Numbered from the stretch's first letter, positions 51,828-60,693 are shown. The stretch: 64,000 bases of DNA from Flavobacteriaceae bacterium HL-DH10 (GCA_031826515.1 CP134536.1:3292501-3356500), one strand, 5' to 3'. Translations and numbers: made by a program. The notes: a model not told the origin generated them from the sequence alone.

Positions 51828-51847
51828 CAAGGTATTTGATAAGAAAA

Positions 51848-53011
51848 ATGGAAGAAAATTTTACAATGGTAGCCAAAACCCTTTTTGGCTTTGAAGAATT
51901 ATTAGAAAAAGAACTCACCCAACTAGGGGCGCAACACATTAAAAAAGGTACGCGTAACGTCTCTTTTACAGGCGATAAAGGGTTTATGTATAAAGCTAAT
52001 TTAGCGCTGCGTACCGCTGTTAAAATATTAAAACCGATACATAGCTTTACTGTAAATAGTGAAAAAGATTTGTATGATAAAATTTATGCTATGGATTGGT
52101 CACTGTATTTAAAAGAAACAGGAACCTTGGCTGTAGATGCGACTATTCATTCCGATTTGTTTTCACATTCGCTTTACATAGCACAAAAAACAAAAGATGC
52201 TATTGTAGATAAATTTAGAGATACCACGGGCGAACGCCCCAATGTCGATTTAAAATTTCCAGACCTTAAAATAAATGTGCATATCGATAGACGTCAATGT
52301 ACTATTTCGCTAGATTCTTCTGGCGATTCCTTACACAAACGTGGTTATAAAACAGCTACTAATATTGCACCTATAAACGAAGTTTTGGCTGCAGGACTTA
52401 TTATGTTATCGGGATGGGATGGACAAACCGATTTTATGGATCCCATGTGTGGTTCGGGAACCATGCTTATTGAAGCTGCCATGATAGCCTGTAATATACC
52501 CCCAAACCTCATGCGTAAAGAATTTGCTTTCGAACGTTGGAGCGATTGGGATGTCGATTTATTCGAGAAAATAGAAGAATCATTATTGGGGAAAACCCGC
52601 GATTTTCATCATAAAATTATTGGTTACGATAAAGCACCAAGTGCGGTGACCAAAGCTAAAGAAAATGTGAAAAATGCCCAATTAGAAGATTTTATAGAAG
52701 TAAAACACGAAGATTTCTTTAAAACTCAAAAAGGAGGCGACGAGAAACTACACATGGTGTTTAACCCACCATACGGTGAGCGTTTAAATATCGATATGGA
52801 AGAATTCTATAAAAGTATTGGCGATACCCTAAAACAGAATTACCCAGGTACCGATGCATGGTTTATTACATCTAATTTAGATGCTTTAAAACATGTAGGG
52901 TTACGACCTTCTAGAAAAATACATTTATTTAATGCAAAACTTGAATCGCGTTTAGTTAAATATGTTATGTATGAAGGGAGTAAGAAAGGCAAGTATATGG
53001 ATAGAGACTAG
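51848..53011 (+). CDS. THUMP-domain rRNA (guanine-N2)-methyltransferase, RlmL/RlmK N-half-like
   Basis: The start at 51848 (MEENFTMVAKTLFGFEELL) gives 387 residues. The N-terminal ferredoxin-like and THUMP region (about 10-150, including AQKTKDAIVDKFRDTTGERP) precedes a Rossmann methyltransferase. The latter has DPMCGSGTMLIEAAMIACN and NPPYGERL. This is the single-domain form related to the N-terminal half of E. coli RlmL (m2G of 23S rRNA). The C-terminal half (RlmK) is absent, as usual in this phylum. A -7 element at 51820-51827 supports the start. Confidence 0.9.
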   Translation: MEENFTMVAKTLFGFEELLEKELTQLGAQHIKKGTRNVSFTGDKGFMYKANLALRTAVKILKPIHSFTVNSEKDLYDKIYAMDWSLYLKETGTLAVDATIHSDLFSHSLYIAQKTKDAIVDKFRDTTGERPNVDLKFPDLKINVHIDRRQCTISLDSSGDSLHKRGYKTATNIAPINEVLAAGLIMLSGWDGQTDFMDPMCGSGTMLIEAAMIACNIPPNLMRKEFAFERWSDWDVDLFEKIEESLLGKTRDFHHKIIGYDKAPSAVTKAKENVKNAQLEDFIEVKHEDFFKTQKGGDEKLHMVFNPPYGERLNIDMEEFYKSIGDTLKQNYPGTDAWFITSNLDALKHVGLRPSRKIHLFNAKLESRLVKYVMYEGSKKGKYMDRD

Positions 53012-53085
53012 ATTTTTAAGAATCTTGATAGCTAAGGGGAAGTTATCTTAATAAAGTTAGCTACTAAGTTTAAAATAATCGATTT

Positions 53086-53161
53086 GTCATTTCGACGCAA
53101 GGAGAAATCACAGTCTCTGTGTTAAACATTTTTATGCGATTTCTCCTCGCGTCGAAATGAC
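53086..53161. repeat. TTTCGACGC-type inverted repeat pair (family B)
   Basis: A 24-base arm at 53086-53109 (TCATTTCGACGCAAGGAGAA) is the near-perfect inverted complement of 53138-53161 (ATTTCTCCTCGCGTCGAAAT), with 28 bases between. A single arm occurs again at 53864-53887. The pair fills the gap between the THUMP methyltransferase and exonuclease genes, which converge, so it could act as a bidirectional terminator. This family differs in sequence from the GGAATC palindromes. Confidence 0.65.
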
Positions 53162-53227
53162 TAAGGAACGCAAAACAAGTCTAGTGTTAACTTTGACTAT
53201 CAGTAAGTAATAATGTTTTTTATACCT

Positions 53228-53740
53228 CTAAAACAAAGGTAAACGCTCAAACTGAGCAATTAAAAACAACTTGCCACAGGCACGTGCATCAGACAACGCA
53301 TCATGATGTTTCAAAGCAATATTGTGCACTTTACAGCACGCATCTAATTTTGCAGGTTTATAGCCTTTTTTGCGGTAAATTTTAAGTGTACATTCCCAAC
53401 GGTCTTTCATAATTAAATCGGATTGCGGAATGTTATAATCCTTCATCGTTTTTAGTAAAACAGTTCTGTCAAAAGACTCGTTGTGGGCCACGGTAACAAT
53501 GCCAGAAATTCGTTTTTTAATTTCAGGATATACAGCATTAAATTTCGGCGCAAACCTAGTGTCATCTTCTGTAATACCATGCACTTGTTGGTTGTGCCAA
53601 TTATAGTCGTTGTTTGGTGGTTGTATTAACGCATGAAACTCGTCTATAATAACACCATCTTTAAACGTTACAATACCAACAGAGCAAATGTGATGTCCTT
53701 TTGCGGTTTCAAAATCTATTGCAGCGAAAGTGGTTGCCAT
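53228..53740 (-). CDS. DEDDh 3'-5' exonuclease (DnaQ-like)
   Basis: In this 170-residue protein, the exonuclease motifs are FAAIDFETAKG (Asp8, Glu10), VAHNESFDRTVL and HHDALSDARAC (His...Asp). It is a small stand-alone exonuclease domain that may proofread or degrade DNA or RNA. No extra domain is fused. The gene stands alone between two blocks of palindromic repeats. Confidence 0.92.
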   Translation of the reverse strand: MATTFAAIDFETAKGHHICSVGIVTFKDGVIIDEFHALIQPPNNDYNWHNQQVHGITEDDTRFAPKFNAVYPEIKKRISGIVTVAHNESFDRTVLLKTMKDYNIPQSDLIMKDRWECTLKIYRKKGYKPAKLDACCKVHNIALKHHDALSDARACGKLFLIAQFERLPLF

Positions 53741-53793
53741 GGTTTGGTTTTGGAAGTAAAGTTACTGTTTTATGTTTGGAAATGGAATTGAAA

Positions 53794-53887
53794 ATTCCTG
53801 AGGAGGCAGGAATCTCATAAATAATTGTAACTTAGCTCATGCTTTTTTCTAGTTTCTCTATGTGATTTCTCCTCGCGTCGAAATGAC
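53794..53887. repeat. Neighbouring copies of palindrome families A and B
   Basis: ATTCCTGAGGAGGCAGGAAT (53794-53813) is a family A copy with a changed loop, again followed by CTCATAA. TTTCTCCTCGCGTCGAAATG, within 53864-53887, is one arm of family B. The two families therefore sit next to one another here, upstream of the exonuclease gene and downstream of the 614-residue gene. Confidence 0.6.
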
Positions 53888-53925
53888 TTTGGTGATGCTT
53901 TTATATTTATGAGTTTAGTATGATA

Positions 53926-55770
53926 TTATTTACTTATTGCTTTTAATATTCTTTCTTCGTTAATTACAATATCTCTAAATAGTACATGTGGGAATTCTGA
54001 ATATTTTGATGTTTTAAAAGCCTCAAAGATATTCGATAGAGTAGAAGCTGTAATTAAAGACAAGTTCATTTCTGTATCCATTTCACAATCTGTCACAAAA
54101 TCATCACTAAATTCTGGTGCTATAAGTAAAATTTTTACAATTCTTAAATCGTTTTTTAATGCTAAATTTTGATAGGACTTTAATTGTCTTGAAACAGAAC
54201 TAAATTTATTATAACCTCTTTCTTTACTCGTTTTACATTCTACAATAATAATTTCTTGATTACCTAAATTCAAAAGAATATCCATCATATCCTTTTTGGT
54301 ATTTAGTTGATTTTTAAAGGTGTCATCAACATTAAAACCAAGTCCATTAAAAATCACACAAGTAAGTTCCTCAAACTTTAATCCTAATTCGCTTTCTTTT
54401 ATTATGATTCCGTTTTCTTTAAGTAGGTTTAGATTTCTATATGCTACGTTTTCATAGTTTTCTAAATATAAGTTTTCGACATCTTTATAGTGCTCGAGAA
54501 TATTTAAAATATCATCTCCTCTTTGTTTTACCCCGTTATCTTTAATGAATTTTGTTCTGTCGACTTTTGTTATTAAGTCTAAAATATCTCTTGGTTTTAT
54601 ATTGTAATCCAGTAGAAAGTCTGCTTTTAAAACAAATTCGTCTTGAAGTTCAAACTGTTCTTTTATCTGTTTATTTAATTTAGGTAAAGATGTATTCAAT
54701 TCTGATAGAAGTTTATCAAAACCATCAACAGAAATGCCAACTTTTTCATCACGTTCTATATTATCAAAATAAGTAATTAAACTACTGATTTTATCATCTA
54801 ATGTGCTTCCTTTTAGATTTTTAATATTAAGTCCTTTTTCGCAAAGTTCATTTAAAGTTTTTTTCTTTTCAGTTAAGGTGCTTCCTGCTTTATAGATATC
54901 TGACAATAATAAATCGGTAAACGAAATGCCTTCTTTAATTATTTCCTCAATTTTTTGGGAATAAGTCAGTTTTCTGTCAATATTGTGGTCTTTTGAGATT
55001 TGATTTATAATTGGTTCTCTCAAAAGTTTTAAAGTTCTACGATAGAATTTTTCTGCAATTTCTTTTTTGCGAATTTTTCGTAAAAGCCTAACCATTTCAT
55101 CTGCAACATAAATTGTGTTTTCCTTTGTAGAATAAAATATTACACCAATATTTTTAAGCCCTTTTATAACATCTTGAATATCTAATTTTTTGATTGGTAA
55201 TATGGAATAATTAATTAGTTTAATTTCTTCTTGCGAAAGTCCAAGCTGCTTAGAAAGTGTAAGAATTATTGAAAGTTCGTCAGGTGAGATTTTAGCTTCG
55301 CGATTGTTTTCTTCATCGTTATAATATGCTGTATCCAAGCATGATTTATAAATTTTGTAATCTCTTTTTCTTGTTTCACTTAATTCTGATTTTTCGTTCT
55401 CAAAATCTGTATTTAAGGCTTTTATTTTGTTTTTTAGTTGTTTTATTTCGGTTTCGTACAATCTTGAAAACCAATCTTGTTTCATTATGCAATTTCCATC
55501 GCGAATTATAATGTCTATTAAAATATCAAGTTGTGAAGTGATTTCTTGAAACTCACACTTTGTGTGTTCTAGAAATTCGTTTGAAGTTAAAGCGAAAATT
55601 TTACTTATATTTTGATTGTCAACCGATTTTAGTCCTTTATCAGAAGAGCTCAATATTTTGTTGATTTCTTTGCTGTTTTTCGGGTTTTTTGAAATGATAT
55701 TGTCAATGATTTTTATAAACGAGTTTTTTTCTAATGATCCAAGTTTGTCTAATATCTTTTCTAATTTCAT
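53926..55770 (-). CDS. Large protein with C-terminal PD-(D/E)XK nuclease-like domain
   Basis: This 614-residue protein is of an unrecognised family. The N-terminal 440 residues are helical with coiled-coil stretches (about 95-130 and 350-380) and no TM helix. Residues about 455-560 look like a restriction-endonuclease fold: FEELTCVIFNGLGF, KDMMDILLNLG (Asp), and IIIVECKTSK with the Glu-x-Lys pair, then SRQLKSYQNLA. It is probably a DNA-cleaving or DNA-binding protein, possibly for defence, since it lies next to hipBA in an accessory stretch. A tandem 14-bp repeat lies upstream at 55892-55919. Confidence 0.68.
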   Translation of the reverse strand: MKLEKILDKLGSLEKNSFIKIIDNIISKNPKNSKEINKILSSSDKGLKSVDNQNISKIFALTSNEFLEHTKCEFQEITSQLDILIDIIIRDGNCIMKQDWFSRLYETEIKQLKNKIKALNTDFENEKSELSETRKRDYKIYKSCLDTAYYNDEENNREAKISPDELSIILTLSKQLGLSQEEIKLINYSILPIKKLDIQDVIKGLKNIGVIFYSTKENTIYVADEMVRLLRKIRKKEIAEKFYRRTLKLLREPIINQISKDHNIDRKLTYSQKIEEIIKEGISFTDLLLSDIYKAGSTLTEKKKTLNELCEKGLNIKNLKGSTLDDKISSLITYFDNIERDEKVGISVDGFDKLLSELNTSLPKLNKQIKEQFELQDEFVLKADFLLDYNIKPRDILDLITKVDRTKFIKDNGVKQRGDDILNILEHYKDVENLYLENYENVAYRNLNLLKENGIIIKESELGLKFEELTCVIFNGLGFNVDDTFKNQLNTKKDMMDILLNLGNQEIIIVECKTSKERGYNKFSSVSRQLKSYQNLALKNDLRIVKILLIAPEFSDDFVTDCEMDTEMNLSLITASTLSNIFEAFKTSKYSEFPHVLFRDIVINEERILKAISK

Positions 55771-55891
55771 AGTTTTTTCTTGTTATGTTATTCCCTTGTG
55801 TTTAACGCGGTAATATGATTTCGTTAGAATGTATAAATTAAACGATATGCTAAGGTAGTTTTTTCTTATAATATTATCAGTAAGTATGTAC

Positions 55892-55919
55892 GCTTATTGT
55901 TAATAGCTTATTGTTAATA
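55892..55919. repeat. Tandem 14-bp repeat upstream of the 614-residue gene
   Basis: GCTTATTGTTAATA occurs twice with no spacer (55892-55905 and 55906-55919). It is about 120 bases upstream of the 614-residue gene start and about 80 bases past hipA. It could be a regulatory site or a slippage product. The rest of the 231-base gap 55771-56001 holds nothing recognisable. Confidence 0.55.
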
Positions 55920-56001
55920 TTTTTGTTGTAAATAAGGTTTTGAGACGGCACCATAAGATTGCTTCATCATTCATGCCTCATTTCTCGCATTGATATGTAT
56001 T

Positions 56002-57312
56002 TTACAGCAACAGCAAATTATTTGCAATATTATCTCGTAATTCAGGTTTTGCATTAACGTCTTCCGCGTAAGCGTTCCAATTAGAGACGACTTGATTTAT
56101 TTCAGTAATAATGTTGTCTGCTTTTTTAATATTCATGCTTTTGGCTACCGATAATAAATCGTGACGTGTAAAATCTTTTCGTTTACCATTGATGCTTAAA
56201 GCGTGCTGACTTACCCAAAAGCTATCTGGTCTGTATGCATAGCAAATATCGTAAGCGGGAGCAAGCTCCCAAGGTTGACCTTGTTTTAGTCTGAAAGCGA
56301 AATTTTTGGTGTGGTCGTCACAATTCTTTGCAATAACGTTAAAAGCCATTCTTCGAAACATTTGCTCGGCCTGCGGATAGGGGAGTTTTAATATTCTCAT
56401 GGTTTGAAAGAGTTGCTCGTAACTAAAGCTTTGCATGTCGTTAAAATCGAAATGCTGGATGGCACAAAAAGTTTGTATGTGGTGTTTTGTATCGTTTGCT
56501 TCTCTGTCAAAACGTTTGGTCATAAAGTGTGCGCGACCTTTTTCTTCTAGTAAAATAGAGTCCATCATATCAATACCGCAGTCTTTTGCCATATTATAAT
56601 ACGCCATTTCTATTCTGCCGTAGCCTTTACTTTTTCCAAATTGTGCATCACTTACACCGTCTAATTTTATAAGCCAATGTTCAAAACCTTTAGGTGCGTT
56701 TGTTTGTCCAGATCGTACTTGTCCTGTTTTTTTATTATAAGCAATAATGGCTTTTGGTCGAGCACCACCTGCAGAGGTTCCTATTTTTAGAATATCTAAC
56801 ATGGCTTGCTGTTCGTCTTTATTTATATTGGTTTCAAATCCTTCACGTTTACTAAGCATGCGTTGCGCGATTTCAACCAAACTGTGTATTTCTACTTTAA
56901 AGGTTCGTTTATTGGGTTTTAACTGTGTGGGTTCAAATTCTAAAGCTCCCATGCCGCGGGTACCTATAAAGCATAGTTGTTCAATAGGGTTCATGCTGTT
57001 TTCTGGACGTCCTTGTTGTGCTAACCAGCTATTTATAAGTTGATTTCCATATTTATCTGGTAACACATCGGCTAATAATCCTGGTAAGCCTTTAAACGTA
57101 TCATAACCACCATTCCTTAACATGCGTAATTCGGGAAATGAAAATATTTGTGTTCCAGAGTGAATGGGCATTTTAATAGGCGCTAAATCGATATTTGTTG
57201 CTTTAAATTTGGGTTCGTATTCAAAACTGGCAATACCTGTGGTTTCATCCCAGGAAACAGCACCAACTATTTGATTCCATATTTTAACAAAGGCAGTTTT
57301 AGTGTTTACCAT
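56002..57312 (-). CDS. hipA: HipA-family kinase toxin
   Basis: In this 436-residue protein, the N-terminal HipA coupling domain is at about 1-110. The kinase core has ILKIGTSAGGARPKAIIAY (P-loop-like segment with the regulatory Ser), NVIAKNCDDHTKNFAFRL (catalytic loop, Asp and Asn) and LAPAYDICYAY (metal-binding Asp). HipA phosphorylates an aminoacyl-tRNA synthetase (GltX in E. coli) and induces dormancy. It overlaps hipB by 7 bases in the same operon. Confidence 0.9.
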   Translation of the reverse strand: MVNTKTAFVKIWNQIVGAVSWDETTGIASFEYEPKFKATNIDLAPIKMPIHSGTQIFSFPELRMLRNGGYDTFKGLPGLLADVLPDKYGNQLINSWLAQQGRPENSMNPIEQLCFIGTRGMGALEFEPTQLKPNKRTFKVEIHSLVEIAQRMLSKREGFETNINKDEQQAMLDILKIGTSAGGARPKAIIAYNKKTGQVRSGQTNAPKGFEHWLIKLDGVSDAQFGKSKGYGRIEMAYYNMAKDCGIDMMDSILLEEKGRAHFMTKRFDREANDTKHHIQTFCAIQHFDFNDMQSFSYEQLFQTMRILKLPYPQAEQMFRRMAFNVIAKNCDDHTKNFAFRLKQGQPWELAPAYDICYAYRPDSFWVSQHALSINGKRKDFTRHDLLSVAKSMNIKKADNIITEINQVVSNWNAYAEDVNAKPELRDNIANNLLLL

Positions 57313-57620
57313 TCTGGTTCGGTTTGATTGTTTTTGTCCTTACTTCTGGCACGTTGCCGTTTTTGTTTTTCGAGTTTAGCCAGCTCTAACGGACTTATTT
57401 GAGTTTCTATTTTGAAGGTATCGAAAACATGAAGTAAATCGAGTGCGCGAAGTATTTGTATCAGCGAAGTTAATGAGATAGCTTCTCCGTTTTCAATTTG
57501 ACTAATAGTCCAGCGGTTAACGCCCGCATGTTCTGCTATTTGTGCCTGGGTTTTATTTTGATTTAAGCGCTGTTGCTTAATATAGTTTCCTATAGTCTCA
57601 ATGATGGATTTATCACTCAT
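57306..57620 (-). CDS. hipB: HipB-like antitoxin, XRE family
   Basis: I choose the ATG at 57620 (MSDKSIIETIGNYIKQQRL, 104 residues). The open frame extends to 57659, but that stretch contains one of the operator repeats and would not be needed for the HTH. The XRE helix-turn-helix is at about 10-65 (NKTQAQIAEHAGVNRWTISQ). The C-terminus is basic and flexible, as in HipB. It neutralises HipA and represses its own operon by binding the repeats at 57631-57688. Confidence 0.85.
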   Translation of the reverse strand: MSDKSIIETIGNYIKQQRLNQNKTQAQIAEHAGVNRWTISQIENGEAISLTSLIQILRALDLLHVFDTFKIETQISPLELAKLEKQKRQRARSKDKNNQTEPEW

Positions 57621-57630
57621 TGAAACCCAA

Positions 57631-57688
57631 TTAATGTTAGTATTTACCATAATTAACATGTTTAAATACTTTTAATGTTAGTATTTAC
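57631..57688. promoter_or_regulatory. Putative HipB operator repeats
   Basis: TTAATGTTAGTATTTAC occurs exactly at 57631-57647 and 57672-57688, on a 41-base period. Inside each is AGTATTTA (57639-57646 and 57680-57687), and an inverted copy TAAATACT is at 57663-57670. Three half-sites just upstream of hipB fit cooperative HipB binding. This also favours the later hipB start. Confidence 0.6.
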
Positions 57689-57818
57689 TTATGCAATTTA
57701 CTAAAAATATTTTGAATCGAAATATGAAAGAATTGTTATTGATGGTAAAAACCGTCAATAATGCTTAAAAAAGTGATTAGTGTTTGTTTTTACTAACTTT
57801 ATTTAGATGATGAAAAGA

Positions 57819-58550
57819 TTATTTATCTTTTTTGTAAAGCGGAATGCGATACGAAAGGGTATAGCTGTAACCAACGCCTATACCACTGCTGTCAAACGTT
57901 TTGTTAAATCCAGGAATATATACATTTTGAAAGTTTTCTGGTTCTGTTTCGCTAGCTAAAACTTTGAGTTGTACATTAAGTCCGAGATATAAATTATTGA
58001 ATAATTCAGCTTTCATACCTAGTATAAGTTCTACCCAAACAGCTGTTAAATCGTTAAACTCAATTAAATCACTTGAAGTGAACTGAGGTTCCCAATATTG
58101 GTTGGTATTATAAATATTATAGCTGTTAAGGTCTTGACTAAAGGAGCTCGCTCCTGCTCGAAACCCAGTATATATCATATTATCCATGTCTAACCAGTTT
58201 ACATACATATTATAGTCAATACCTGCTTTAATATAGCTTCCTTTAGTAGTAATATCTAGATAATCGGTTATGGTATTTTTTTCTTCGGTACCAATTTCAC
58301 CAGCAATGTATAAACGCTTTTTTAATCTGTAATCTGCAGCAATCTCAAAACCAGTATAGTCATCATCTACAAAAGTGCGTACTAATTTGCTAATATCTGC
58401 TCCAACCCGAAGTCCGTATTTTTCTTTAATTATAATAGAATCCGTTTCTGTACTAGCTATACTATCATTTTGTGCGGTTGCAGAAGCGCAAAAAAGAAGT
58501 AGAAGTACAAGGCTACTAATAAAATATGATATAATGTGCTTCTTCTTCAT
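57819..58550 (-). CDS. DUF6048 family outer-membrane beta-barrel protein
   Basis: In this 243-residue protein, a signal peptide (about 1-26, ending ATA) is followed by alternating strands (YGLRVGADISKLV, YTGFEIAADYRL, LYIAGEIGTEEKN, GSYIKAGIDYNMY). A C-terminal aromatic strand YTLSYRIPL ends the chain. It fits DUF6048, a Flavobacteriia family of small barrels. It overlaps the DUF6452 gene by 35 bases and is coupled to it. Function is unknown. Confidence 0.82.
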   Translation of the reverse strand: MKKKHIISYFISSLVLLLLFCASATAQNDSIASTETDSIIIKEKYGLRVGADISKLVRTFVDDDYTGFEIAADYRLKKRLYIAGEIGTEEKNTITDYLDITTKGSYIKAGIDYNMYVNWLDMDNMIYTGFRAGASSFSQDLNSYNIYNTNQYWEPQFTSSDLIEFNDLTAVWVELILGMKAELFNNLYLGLNVQLKVLASETEPENFQNVYIPGFNKTFDSSGIGVGYSYTLSYRIPLYKKDK

Positions 58551-59049
58551 CTTCTACAGATTGGTTATCGTTTGTGGGTTGACTTGATTCTATCCAGTTA
58601 TCGGTATCTGGTTCAATATTAAATGTTACATTTTTAAAAACGGTTTTGTAACCACAAGCACGAGATACATATACGTCTTCTCTGGTATAATTTATAGTTA
58701 TGATATCTTGATTGCCTTCAGCATAATCGTCGCTAGGATCATCTGGTGTGCCATTATTATTTACTTTATAGTTGTTATGAAGTATGTATTGCGTAGTATC
58801 TTCATTCGTATTTAGAGGCAATACAATATTATTTGTAGATGTATATATGCCTAAGGCTTCCTCGTTATTAACTCCAATTATGAGTAAGTTGGTCGCATTT
58901 TTTTTGTTTTCTATATTTTCAGCATTATAAATATTAACAATTAAATTAGGTGTTGTTGGTGTGTTTTCCGGACAAATATCATCACGTTCGCAACTTATAT
59001 AGGCGATTGTTGTTATTATAATGATGACAAGTAGGCTTATTTTTTTCAT
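58516..59049 (-). CDS. DUF6452 family lipoprotein
   Basis: In this 177-residue protein, a lipoprotein signal ends AYISC (Cys at about 20), followed by ERDDICPENTPTTPNLIVNI. A beta-rich body follows, with NIVLPLNTNEDTTQYIL and a DPSDDY segment. Proteins of this kind are usually encoded next to DUF6048, as here. It is exported to the periplasm or outer membrane. Function is unknown. It lies 8 bases after rlmD. Confidence 0.82.
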   Translation of the reverse strand: MKKISLLVIIIITTIAYISCERDDICPENTPTTPNLIVNIYNAENIENKKNATNLLIIGVNNEEALGIYTSTNNIVLPLNTNEDTTQYILHNNYKVNNNGTPDDPSDDYAEGNQDIITINYTREDVYVSRACGYKTVFKNVTFNIEPDTDNWIESSQPTNDNQSVEDEEEAHYIIFY

Positions 59050-59057
59050 TAAAATTT

Positions 59058-60470
59058 TTATCGTTTTTCCAAAAGTACAACATTTTCCACATGGAATGTT
59101 TGCGGAAACATATCGACAGCTTGGGTTTTTGCTACTTTATATTGCGTATCCATTAAAGCTAAATCTCTGGCTTGCGTTGCGCTGTTACAACTTACGTAAA
59201 CCACTTTTTTAGGGGCTATATTTAATATTTGTTGCACCACATCTTTATGCATGCCATCACGTGGAGGGTCGGTAATAATAACATCGGGCTCTCCGTGTGT
59301 GTTTATAAAATCGGCATTAAATACATTTTTCATATCGCCAACAAAGAATTCAACGTTATTAATGTTGTTTAATTGTGCATTTTCTTTGGCAGCTATGATA
59401 GCATCTGGTACAGCTTCAACACCAATAACTTTACTAGCTTGTTTTGCAACAAATTGTGCAATGGTTCCAGTACCTGTATATAAATCGTAAACGAGTTCGT
59501 TTCCTGTTAAACCTGCAAAATCACGCGTTATTTTATATAACTCAAAAGCTTGATCGGAGTTTGTTTGATAAAATGATTTGGCATTAATTTTAAATTTTAA
59601 GCCTTCCATTTCTTCAAATATGTGGTCGTTTCCTTTATAGCAAATAACTTCTTGATCGTAAATGGTATCGTTTGCTTTTCCGTTAATGACATATTGTAAC
59701 GATGTTATTACAGGAAAAGTTTCAGCAATAAAATCTAATAGCAATTCACGCTTGGTTTGATCCTCTTTAAAAAACTGAAGCATCACCATAATATCGCCTG
59801 TACTTGAGGTGCGAATCATCATGGTACGTAATAACCCAGTTTGATTTCGCGTATTGAAAAATTCTAATTCATTTTCAATAGCAAATTGTTTTACAGCATT
59901 TCTTATCGCGTTTGATGGATCTGCTTGTAAGTGGCATTTATTTAAGTCTAAAATTTTATCCCACATACCAGGAATATGAAAACCTAAAGCATTTCTATCT
60001 CCTAAATCGTCATCAGATTGAATTTCTTCTAAGGTTAACCAACGGCTATCGCTAAATGAAAATTCCATTTTATTTCTGTAGAAATATTGATTAGCAGAAC
60101 CTAAAATAGGTGTTACTTCAGGAAGTTCTATGTGTCCAATGCGGGTTAAGTTATTAGTAACTTCTTTTTGTTTGTAAAATAGCTGATGTTCGTATGCCAT
60201 ATCTTGCCATTTGCAACCACCACAAACTCCAAAATGCTCGCAAGCAGGTTGCGTTCTTTTATCAGAAAGTGTATGAAAAACTGTTGCCTTTCCTTCGTAA
60301 TAGGCTTTTCGCTTTTTAAAAGTCTGTACATCGACTATATCACCAGGTACAGCGTTTGGTAAAAAAATTACTTTTCCGTCTGGTGCTTTGGCTATGGTTT
60401 TTCCTTTAGCTCCTGCATCAATGACTTCTACGTTTTCAAAAACTTGTTTTCTTGCTTTTCTTCTAGACAT
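59058..60470 (-). CDS. rlmD: 23S rRNA (uracil-C5)-methyltransferase RlmD/RumA family
   Basis: In this 470-residue protein, an N-terminal TRAM domain is at about 8-65. The Fe-S cluster Cys residues lie in CEHFGVCGGCKWQDM (about 77-91). The methyltransferase has FYQTNSDQAFELY, VYDLYTGTGTIAQFVAKQ, DPPRDGMH and the catalytic Cys in VYVSCNSATQARDL. It makes m5U in 23S rRNA. It is first of a leftward group with DUF6452 and DUF6048, as is usual in Flavobacteriia. Confidence 0.93.
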   Translation of the reverse strand: MSRRKARKQVFENVEVIDAGAKGKTIAKAPDGKVIFLPNAVPGDIVDVQTFKKRKAYYEGKATVFHTLSDKRTQPACEHFGVCGGCKWQDMAYEHQLFYKQKEVTNNLTRIGHIELPEVTPILGSANQYFYRNKMEFSFSDSRWLTLEEIQSDDDLGDRNALGFHIPGMWDKILDLNKCHLQADPSNAIRNAVKQFAIENELEFFNTRNQTGLLRTMMIRTSSTGDIMVMLQFFKEDQTKRELLLDFIAETFPVITSLQYVINGKANDTIYDQEVICYKGNDHIFEEMEGLKFKINAKSFYQTNSDQAFELYKITRDFAGLTGNELVYDLYTGTGTIAQFVAKQASKVIGVEAVPDAIIAAKENAQLNNINNVEFFVGDMKNVFNADFINTHGEPDVIITDPPRDGMHKDVVQQILNIAPKKVVYVSCNSATQARDLALMDTQYKVAKTQAVDMFPQTFHVENVVLLEKR

Positions 60471-60569
60471 GCTGCAAAAGTAATGAAAGGAATTACGATT
60501 ATCGAATATGATTTATGAATTTTTGATTCAATTTTTTAAAAGCAATAGCTTGTTTAAATATTTTTTGAA

Positions 60570-60693
60570 GCAACTAATATTTGTTAACTTGCAAGCCCTA
60601 GGGATGATTTCTCTCCCACGCTGCTTTTTCGGATCTTCGGAAGAATAAAGGTACAGAAGGAATGGTTATTTTATTAATTAAAAATAAATAAAA
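60570..60693 (+). promoter_or_regulatory. GC-richer, possibly structured leader upstream of rocD
   Basis: Bases 60590-60660 are much richer in G and C than the surrounding gaps. A C(TTCG)G tetraloop motif lies at 60635-60640, GGGA/TCCC can pair across 60601-60617, and CTTTTTC with GAA...AAAG may form a bulged stem. A TATTTG-like -7 sequence precedes (60577-60583). No known riboswitch class fits what I see. The leader could regulate rocD in response to arginine or ornithine supply, or it could be a separate small RNA. Confidence 0.35.

Noticed and set aside
51803-51847. N-terminal extension of the THUMP methyltransferase
   Set aside because: It contains the probable -7 element TATTTTTG, so translation more likely begins at 51848.
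60570-60693. Known riboswitch or SRP RNA upstream of rocD
   Set aside because: Compared by eye with TPP, cobalamin, c-di-GMP-I and small SRP RNA patterns; none of their conserved cores is present, so only an unnamed leader is reported.
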